A stretch of DNA of 5,588 nucleotides from Waddliaceae bacterium (GTDB taxonomy: Bacteria > Chlamydiota > Chlamydiia > Chlamydiales > SLFE01): positions 1-5,588 of the forward strand of contig SLFE01000016.1 in the NCBI GenBank assembly GCA_007124415.1, given 5' to 3'. A model generated the notes under the pieces. That model was not told the origin of the DNA, searched no databases, and was given only the letters and a program-made list of their open reading frames with translations. Of the stretch, positions 1 to 4,673 are shown piece after piece. How positions within the stretch are numbered: position 1 is the stretch's first letter; every line of letters begins with the position of its first letter. The position numbers were made by a program, and so were the translations under genes.

Positions 1-430
1 AGCATCTATGGACAATGCCCTTGCCGCCGATTTTTTTCTGATGCGCATAGTCAAGCGCAGCGGCGACTTGATGCAAGAGGTTGAAGAGGTCGCTTTCTTT
101 CAATGGAACGGGCTGGGCGGTCACATACTTTGTGAGGTTCGTCGTCTCGCCCATTTCATCCACGACGCATTCCAGGACAAGAAAATACATTCCTTCGGCA
201 AAGGACACATTATGTATCTTGACGATATTGGGATGGTCAAGCATTGACAAGACACTGACTTCTTCTTCAAAACGCTGGACAAACCCCCTGTCGGACCCAA
301 GTTCGGCAGGCAGCACCTTAATCACAAACTGCCGTTTCATAAACCGATGTTCCGCCAGGTAAACGCGCCCTAGAGTCCCTTGTCCGATTTGCTTGATAAT
401 TTGATAGTCGCCTAAGCAACGATTTTCCAT
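1..430 (-). CDS. Ser/Thr protein kinase, N-terminal part (partial; possible pseudokinase)
   Basis: The minus strand is open from an ATG at 430 to the window edge, 143 codons without a stop, and reads as the N-lobe of a Hanks-type Ser/Thr kinase. Visible motifs are the glycine loop GQGTLGRV (residues 16-23), the ATP-anchoring lysine in VIKVLP (K38), a helix-C glutamate in RFEEEV (probably E57), HPNIVKI (66-72), a hinge-like stretch FLVLECV, and the catalytic-loop lead-in ALDYAH...GIVHR ending at residue 142. The next codon is TGC, so the motif reads HRC and the catalytic aspartate appears replaced by cysteine. Four extra residues seem to lie between AHQK and GIVHR. Members of this family phosphorylate Ser/Thr on protein targets, and chlamydiae carry Pkn1, PknD and Pkn5. 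The style leans toward Pkn1, but I cannot assign an ortholog. The start is supported by GAGAGG seven bases upstream. The gene is transcribed divergently from ccsA. Family call is firm; activity is doubtful. Confidence 0.9.
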   Translation of the reverse strand, partial: MENRCLGDYQIIKQIGQGTLGRVYLAEHRFMKRQFVIKVLPAELGSDRGFVQRFEEEVSVLSMLDHPNIVKIHNVSFAEGMYFLVLECVVDEMGETTNLTKYVTAQPVPLKESDLFNLLHQVAAALDYAHQKKIGGKGIVHRC

Positions 431-437
431 TTTAATG

Positions 438-443
438 CCTCTC
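438..443 (-). promoter_or_regulatory. Shine-Dalgarno site of the kinase gene
   Basis: On the minus strand GAGAGG lies seven bases before the ATG at 430. This is close to ideal spacing and fixes that ATG as the kinase start. Confidence 0.7.
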
Positions 444-456
444 TAAATATCTTTAC

Positions 457-471
457 GACCATGCAATGGTC
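457..471. repeat. Perfect inverted repeat, operator-like
   Basis: GACCAT and ATGGTC are perfect 6-base arms around a 3-base centre (GCA). Immediately next to it, 472-483 is an imperfect 12-base palindrome with 10 of 12 symmetric positions. Both lie between the divergent kinase and ccsA starts, in the probable kinase 5' leader. They could be a repressor site or a small hairpin over the kinase leader; function is inferred from position only. Confidence 0.4.
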
Positions 472-479
472 TAGCTGCA

Positions 480-507
480 ACTATACCATTGACAGACTTT
501 ATCTAAA
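480..507 (-). promoter_or_regulatory. Possible sigma-70/sigma-66-type promoter for the kinase
   Basis: On the minus strand TATAGT (485-480) matches five of six -10 consensus bases. TTTAGA (507-502) matches four of six -35 bases with a 16-base spacer. Transcription would start near 473, giving a leader of about 43 bases that contains the GACCAT dyad. AT-rich intergenic DNA gives such matches by chance, so this is tentative. Confidence 0.3.
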
Positions 508-563
508 AACCTTTGAGCCATTTTTTTATAAAATTCCTGATTGCGCCCTTGAGATCAATTGAC

Positions 564-568
564 AGGGA
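564..568 (+). promoter_or_regulatory. Shine-Dalgarno site deciding the ccsA start
   Basis: AGGGA lies seven bases before the ATG at 576. Neither the in-frame TTG at 513 nor the ATG at 594 has a comparable site, so 576 is the preferred start. Confidence 0.6.
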
Positions 569-575
569 TTGTTCA

Positions 576-2174
576 ATGCAGTATTTTTTCAACATGCGAT
601 TTCTTTATTCAGTCTTGGTTTTGCTGCCTTGCCTTCTTTTCAGCGCGGACGCCCCTGTCAGCGATAACGGAAGGATCAGGCCGTTTACCGCTCATGCCAT
701 GGACTGGCTTTACGACAATTACCACGCCGCGAAAATCAAAGAAGAACACAAAGACCTTCTGCCGATCCAGATCGATAGCGCCGAAGAACTGCTTTGGGCT
801 TTGCATCTTCTGGGCCACGAGCCCTTCGACTCGTTCCCTCTGTTTTATTCAGAGGGAAAGTGGAAATCATATGGCGAGCTCAAATGGCATGAGGTTGAAG
901 AGCCTCTGCTCGGCAAATTGAAATTGTATGAAATGATGGGTTCGTACAATGGGAATCCGGAAGTGCCTCTTCATCTCAGCGCACCCGACATGAAAATGCT
1001 CCCCTCGTACGGCAACTTAGGAGTTTGGATCCCGCTGAAATCCGTCATATCCGTCAAGGAAAACCCTTCAGCCTATCCCGACTCCGAGTATTTAAGAATC
1101 CGAAGCGCATATTCCTCGTTGCAAAATGCCGCAAGAGCGGGCGACTATCCCGAAGCTGTCCGACTGAGACAAGAACTAGTCAACATCTTAGCGCGAAATT
1201 ATCAGTCGATAGCAGGCAAGCCTGTTTTACAAAGTTCTTACAATGAACTAAATCTTCCCGGCGCATGGCAGCTGAGCATGGAAAACCTTTATTATCGGCT
1301 CCCTTGGGTTTGGATCGCGATAGGCCTCTACACCATCTCCTTTATATTACTTCTGACTGCCCCTAAGTTTGGCATTTGGGCTTTTCTTTCCGCCTTCGCC
1401 GTCCATACCTTTGTCCTAGCTCTCAGATGTTTCATTTTGGGCAGGCCTCCAGTTTCCAACATGCAGGAAACTATCCTCTACGTCCCCTGGGTTGCCGTTT
1501 TTTTTTCATGGTTCCTCTACTTCCTTCTAAAAAACCGCATCGCAATTTCCGCTGCTGCAGGCGCCGCAGTTATTTTACTCACTCTCAATCAGGTGACCTA
1601 CGGCAGCTACGGACTGAGCACTGTCCAGCCGGTGCTTAACTCTCAATTTTGGCTGACAACCCATGTCCTGATGGTGGTGGGCAGCTATGGGGCATTCATT
1701 TTATCCGGCATTCTTGCCCATTATTATCTCATTGCGACAGTGTTTCAAAAAGCGCCCAAGCTTCCCAAACTCATTTTACAGACCCTTTATATCGGTACAG
1801 CCCTTCTTATAACCGGAACAATCCTAGGGGGAGTCTGGGCAGCGCAAAGCTGGGGGCGTTTTTGGGACTGGGATCCCAAAGAATCATGGGCGTTTATCTC
1901 CAGCTGTACTTATCTTGTCATCATCCATGCCTACAGGTTCGGCAAGATTGGCTCATTGGGGCTTGCGATCGGATCCATTCTCGGCCTTCAGGCCATTACA
2001 TTTACCTGGTATGGAGTCAACTACATATTGGGCGTAGGGCTCCACAGTTACGGTTTCGGCAGCGGCGGCGAGCATTTTTATGCCTTTTTTACCGGTTTTG
2101 AAGTATTTTTTGCCCTCTTTATGCTTATTTTTCATTTATCCCGGCAAAAATCCGCCGACACCCCCTTGTCATAA
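576..2174 (+). CDS. ccsA: Cytochrome c biogenesis protein CcsA/ResC family, with N-terminal extracytoplasmic domain
   Basis: This 532-residue membrane protein belongs to the CcsA/ResC/CcmC heme-handling family, which in system II moves heme across the membrane and presents it for covalent attachment to apocytochrome c. The tryptophan-rich WWD heme-binding motif is clear: WGRFWDWDPKESW at 426-438. It is flanked by conserved histidines in WLTTH (H363) and GLHSYGF (H490), and GRPPVSNMQET (289-299) matches the family loop. The N-terminus (about 1-25) is a signal sequence or anchor. Then follow some 210 polar residues opening with DNGRIRPF, resembling the N-terminal region of the long CcsA proteins of Bacteroidetes and Planctomycetes; no ResB-like segment is evident. 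About nine hydrophobic segments follow from residue 240 on. The ATG at 576 has an AGGGA site; an in-frame TTG at 513 would add 21 residues that mask the signal sequence. A T9 run (1498-1506) lies inside. The family is certain; the partner proteins are not in the window. Confidence 0.9.
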   Translation: MQYFFNMRFLYSVLVLLPCLLFSADAPVSDNGRIRPFTAHAMDWLYDNYHAAKIKEEHKDLLPIQIDSAEELLWALHLLGHEPFDSFPLFYSEGKWKSYGELKWHEVEEPLLGKLKLYEMMGSYNGNPEVPLHLSAPDMKMLPSYGNLGVWIPLKSVISVKENPSAYPDSEYLRIRSAYSSLQNAARAGDYPEAVRLRQELVNILARNYQSIAGKPVLQSSYNELNLPGAWQLSMENLYYRLPWVWIAIGLYTISFILLLTAPKFGIWAFLSAFAVHTFVLALRCFILGRPPVSNMQETILYVPWVAVFFSWFLYFLLKNRIAISAAAGAAVILLTLNQVTYGSYGLSTVQPVLNSQFWLTTHVLMVVGSYGAFILSGILAHYYLIATVFQKAPKLPKLILQTLYIGTALLITGTILGGVWAAQSWGRFWDWDPKESWAFISSCTYLVIIHAYRFGKIGSLGLAIGSILGLQAITFTWYGVNYILGVGLHSYGFGSGGEHFYAFFTGFEVFFALFMLIFHLSRQKSADTPLS

Positions 2175-2208
2175 AATCCGATTTCATTTAGGATATGTAA
2201 TCCTTCGC

Positions 2209-2227
2209 AAATAGTTTTTCTATTTTT
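2209..2227 (+). terminator. Weak AT-rich hairpin after ccsA
   Basis: AAATAG (2209-2214) and CTATTT (2220-2225) pair perfectly around a TTTTT loop and run into a short T tract. Just upstream AGGAT/ATCCT (2190-2204) forms a second 5-bp stem. Both stems are weak, with little GC, so efficient termination is doubtful. No stronger candidate lies between ccsA and the next gene. Confidence 0.25.
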
Positions 2228-2228
2228 C

Positions 2229-2258
2229 TTGATTTTGACTGTTAATTAAAGTTAGAAT
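2229..2258 (+). promoter_or_regulatory. Probable promoter for the acidic-protein/hemW operon
   Basis: TTGATT (2229-2234), an 18-base spacer and TAGAAT (2253-2258) form a sigma-70-like pair, with four of six and five of six consensus matches. A second -35-like TTGACT follows directly at 2235-2240, but its spacing to TAGAAT is too short. Transcription would start near 2265, leaving a leader of about 145 bases before the ATG at 2412. The position right after ccsA suggests that the next two genes have their own promoter. Confidence 0.45.
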
Positions 2259-2402
2259 CATTGTGAGGGATTAACTTCTTAAGTAAGTGATTTCTGATAA
2301 GCAGGGGCAAAAAAAACACTTGGATTTTTTTCAGTTAAAGATTTTTTCTTGTCCCGGCTGCAGTGGTCAGAGATTGCAAAAATTGCCGGCAAAAATAAAT
2401 TT

Positions 2403-2408
2403 AAGGGA
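2403..2408 (+). promoter_or_regulatory. Shine-Dalgarno-like site favouring the ATG at 2412
   Basis: AAGGGA lies three bases before the ATG at 2412, a rather tight spacing. The alternative in-frame TTG at 2349 has only a TAAAG-like match upstream. The later start is therefore preferred, but not proven. Confidence 0.45.
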
Positions 2409-2411
2409 CCA

Positions 2412-2873
2412 ATGAGAACAATAAAAAGTGAACGTTTAAAAAAACTGGAGGCAGAATTACAAGATCTCGAGCAATGGTTGAAGCTCGGTCTTGTGCCCAA
2501 AAAAGATGTCGAAAAACACAAGGAAGAAATTCTCAGTGTTAAAGAAAAAATCTCGGAAGAAAAAGAACGCCTTCAAATTCTAAAAGAAAGCGGCGAAGTC
2601 GACGAATACATCGCGCCCAAGAGAACTGCCACCCGAGCCGGGTACACCGAAATGCCGACAATTCCCGACATCGATATGTCTGAGAGCGGCGCCGGATTTG
2701 AATCAGAATCAGAAGATACTCAATCCGGAAGTTTCGAAAAAACCGATGCCGATCAGGAAGATGAGACCGAGAGCGACAAGGACGAAAGCTTTGTTGAAGA
2801 AGAATCTTATTTCAGCGATCGCAATCGGTGGAAGCGCGGCGGCATAATCGATCCCGACGCCGATGACTGGTAA
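2412..2873 (+). CDS. Hypothetical coiled-coil and acidic protein (possible CT053 counterpart)
   Basis: No enzymatic family is recognised. From the ATG at 2412 it has 153 residues. Residues 3-60 are charged and helical, rich in Lys, Glu and Leu with heptad-like spacing (LKKLEAELQDLEQWL), and predict a short coiled coil. Residues 61-87 form a linker. Residues 88-134 are strongly acidic and Ser-rich, probably disordered, and the chain ends RWKRGGIIDPDADDW. There is no signal peptide or membrane segment, so it should be cytosolic or secreted by a non-Sec route. Position next to hemW suggests the counterpart of C. trachomatis CT053, which I recall being reported as a type III secretion substrate in a heterologous assay; this rests on gene order, not alignment. 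An in-frame TTG at 2349 would add 21 residues (SRLQWSEIAKIAG...). Its last 11 bases overlap hemW, implying co-transcription. Confidence 0.75.
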   Translation: MRTIKSERLKKLEAELQDLEQWLKLGLVPKKDVEKHKEEILSVKEKISEEKERLQILKESGEVDEYIAPKRTATRAGYTEMPTIPDIDMSESGAGFESESEDTQSGSFEKTDADQEDETESDKDESFVEEESYFSDRNRWKRGGIIDPDADDW

Positions 2874-3969
2874 AAATTCGGAATTCAGTCTCTATTTTCA
2901 TCTTCCATTTTGCAAAAAAAAATGTGATTACTGCCATTTTTTTGTACTTCCCGAAAGAGAGCTTCATAAAGATCAGCTTCTTCACGGATTGAGAAAAGAA
3001 TGGCAGCTAATCAAAGCGATGTGCGAAGATAAGCGGCTGGTTTCCGTCTATTTCGGCGGAGGAACTCCTTCGCTTTTCGGAAGCGACAGGGTCGCCGAAA
3101 TTTTAAGCTGGATTAATCCCGGCCCTATTGAAATCACGCTCGAAATCAACCCTGACGGGGTTGCTGAAGAACTCATGAACGCGTATGCCAAAGCCGGCAT
3201 CAATCGCGCCAGCCTGGGAGTTCAGTCGTTTGACGACAATCTCCTTCAAACGCTCTCGCGCACCCACTCCTCCGCCCTCGCCCGGCGCGCCGTAGACGGC
3301 ATCTACAACGCAGGCATTTCGAATATATCGATCGACCTGATGTTCGATATTCCCGGACAAACGCTAAAACAGTGGGAAACATCGCTCATCACGGCCTGCT
3401 CGCTCCCGATCACCCACATTTCCCTCTACAACCTGACGTTTGAGCCTCGCACGGTCTTTTTCAAAAAACGAAAGGATCTCCAGCCCCAAACTCCCGACGA
3501 AGCGACCAGTCAAGCCATGTATAAATCAGCTCAAGCGATTCTTCCCGCTCACGGCCTTTCGCAATACGAGATTTCAGCTTTCAGCAAACCCGGCTGCCAA
3601 TCACTTCATAATTCCGGTTATTGGAAAGCAAGACCGTTTTTAGGGCTGGGCCCATCGGCTTTCAGCTATTGGAGGGGCTCGCGTTTTCGCAATATTGCAA
3701 GCCTGAACAAATACTGCCGAATGCTCGAAGAGGGCAAAAGACCGATCGATTTTGAAGAGACCCTAGAACCTGCCCCCTCGCTAAGAGAGCGTTTTGTCAT
3801 CAACCTCCGCCTGCTCGAAGGGGTCGATCTAAACTGCTATCCCGGCATCGACTCCATCTCCTTAAGAGAGCTAGAGAGCAACGGACTTATCACTTTGCAA
3901 AGCGGGAAGGCAAAGCTGACCGATCTCGGCATTCTCCATTACGACACCATTGCCGCAGAACTGATCTAA
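2863..3969 (+). CDS. hemW: HemW-type radical SAM heme chaperone (often annotated as HemN coproporphyrinogen oxidase)
   Basis: This 368-residue cytosolic radical SAM protein binds a 4Fe-4S cluster and SAM; HemW proteins bind heme and help deliver it to respiratory-chain proteins. The cluster motif is C17-KKK-C21-DY-C24. It is followed by H25-F26, without the extra cysteine that true HemN carries two residues after the third. Other family motifs are GGGTPS (65-70), TLEINPD (92-98), SLGVQSF (117-123), IDLMFDIPGQT (157-167), HISLYNLTFEP (185-195), the QYEISAFSKPG stretch (234-244), HNSGYW (249-254) and GLGPSAFSY (261-269). The C-terminal 70 residues look like the usual winged-helix HemN domain. 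Length is normal for HemW. The ATG has no Shine-Dalgarno site and lies inside the end of the preceding gene, so it is probably translated by coupling. Its stop overlaps that of the convergent methyltransferase gene by 4 bases. A run of nine A encodes the KKK between the first two cluster cysteines. Confidence 0.92.
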   Translation: MTGKNSEFSLYFHLPFCKKKCDYCHFFVLPERELHKDQLLHGLRKEWQLIKAMCEDKRLVSVYFGGGTPSLFGSDRVAEILSWINPGPIEITLEINPDGVAEELMNAYAKAGINRASLGVQSFDDNLLQTLSRTHSSALARRAVDGIYNAGISNISIDLMFDIPGQTLKQWETSLITACSLPITHISLYNLTFEPRTVFFKKRKDLQPQTPDEATSQAMYKSAQAILPAHGLSQYEISAFSKPGCQSLHNSGYWKARPFLGLGPSAFSYWRGSRFRNIASLNKYCRMLEEGKRPIDFEETLEPAPSLRERFVINLRLLEGVDLNCYPGIDSISLRELESNGLITLQSGKAKLTDLGILHYDTIAAELI

Positions 3970-4673
3970 AAATTAAAAAGAAAAATAGCCGGCTTTTTTT
4001 CGATGGCGGGCAGGGGGCTTTTTTTCCAGAGGGCAATTTCCTGCGTGAGTATGCCTTGTGTGGGAAGGGTCAGTTCCCAAGCGACACAGAGACGGGTCTC
4101 ATCGCCAAGCACCTCAAGAAGCGCCTCCAGCGTGTATTTGTTGCGGTGGGGGGCCTCAATGAAAATTTGAGTGGCCCCATCTTGCCTTGAATGCTTTGCA
4201 AGTTGTTCAATACGCTCTTTGCGCCTTTCAGGCTCTTTCGGCAAGTAGCCGTCAAAATGAAAACGCTGCCCGTTCAGTCCCGACTGCATGAGCGCCATCA
4301 TAAGTGATGAGGGGCCGACAAAGGCCTGAACTTTGATTCCGGTTTCTTTCGCTCGGGCCACGAGACGGGCTCCTGGATCGGCAATACACGGAAGACCGGC
4401 ATCGGAGACCACTCCCCAAACTTCTCCCTCTCTTACTGGTTCAAGGAGAAAATCATAGTCGCGGGTATGTTTATTGAGCAAAGCAATCGGAATATCCTGA
4501 GGCCTTTTTTTTGTTTGAAAACGGCCGAGAAAGCGCCTCCCCCCCTTTTCACTTTCTGCGATAAGGCCGTCCAAGATCGATACGGCCTTGTCAACGCTGG
4601 GGGGCAGAAAAATTTCATGATGCAATACATCGCCTAAAACATTCGGCAGAAGAAAGAGTTTGCCTTTTGTCAT
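3966..4673 (-). CDS. Short RsmI-like SAM-dependent methyltransferase (tetrapyrrole methylase superfamily)
   Basis: This 235-residue protein has the tetrapyrrole-methylase fold motifs seen in RsmI, the 16S rRNA C1402 2'-O-methyltransferase: SDAGLPCIADPG (90-101), GPSSLMMAL (120-128), SGLNGQRFHFDGYLP (131-145), a RRKERIEQL helix (150-158) and FIEAPHRN (171-178). It differs from RsmI at the N-terminus: the usual AEDTR motif is replaced by AESEKGGRRFL (39-49), followed by LNKHT (66-70). It ends soon after KKPAIFLF, without the C-terminal extension of 286-residue E. coli RsmI. This combination matches the shorter subfamily common in Bacteroidetes and chlamydiae (YraL, CT048-like). The superfamily is clear; that it methylates 16S rRNA is only an inference. 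The ATG overlaps the holA stop as ATGA, so the two should be translationally coupled. Its own stop TAG overlaps the hemW stop. The gene contains a T8 run (4505-4512) and a C7 run (4539-4545, plus-strand sense). Confidence 0.88.
   Translation of the reverse strand: MTKGKLFLLPNVLGDVLHHEIFLPPSVDKAVSILDGLIAESEKGGRRFLGRFQTKKRPQDIPIALLNKHTRDYDFLLEPVREGEVWGVVSDAGLPCIADPGARLVARAKETGIKVQAFVGPSSLMMALMQSGLNGQRFHFDGYLPKEPERRKERIEQLAKHSRQDGATQIFIEAPHRNKYTLEALLEVLGDETRLCVAWELTLPTQGILTQEIALWKKSPLPAIEKKPAIFLFNF

Noticed and set aside
8..362. Plus-strand open frames at 8-247 and 81-362
   Set aside because: They lie opposite the kinase gene, whose minus-strand frame carries clear family motifs; these are shadows without recognisable content.
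489..532. Plus-strand TTGACA (489-494) with TATAAA (527-532) as a ccsA promoter
   Set aside because: The two boxes are 32 bases apart, far from the 16-18 needed. No good partner was found for either, so no ccsA promoter is called.
513..575. TTG at 513 as the ccsA start
   Set aside because: It would place 21 extra residues before the signal sequence and has no ribosome-binding site, while the ATG at 576 has AGGGA at seven bases.
2279..2521. Minus-strand 80-codon frame opposite the acidic-protein gene
   Set aside because: It is a low-complexity Ser/Phe-rich translation of the complementary strand, with no family match or ribosome-binding site.
2863..2873. Overlap of the acidic-protein gene and hemW as a sequencing frameshift
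   Set aside because: Both proteins have complete, sensible ends (DPDADDW at one, a normal HemW N-terminus at the other), so the overlap is a real coupled junction rather than a split gene.
3981..4025. AGCCGGCT followed by T7 as a terminator for hemW
   Set aside because: The palindrome has no loop: with a 4-base loop only two GC-containing pairs remain, flanked by a T-T mismatch. It lies inside the end of the methyltransferase gene, so termination there is not convincing.
4539..4545. C7 tract in the methyltransferase gene as a phase-variation site
   Set aside because: Seven bases is short for a contingency tract, and it encodes Gly-Gly in a region where family members have an ordinary basic/Gly stretch; no evidence beyond length.
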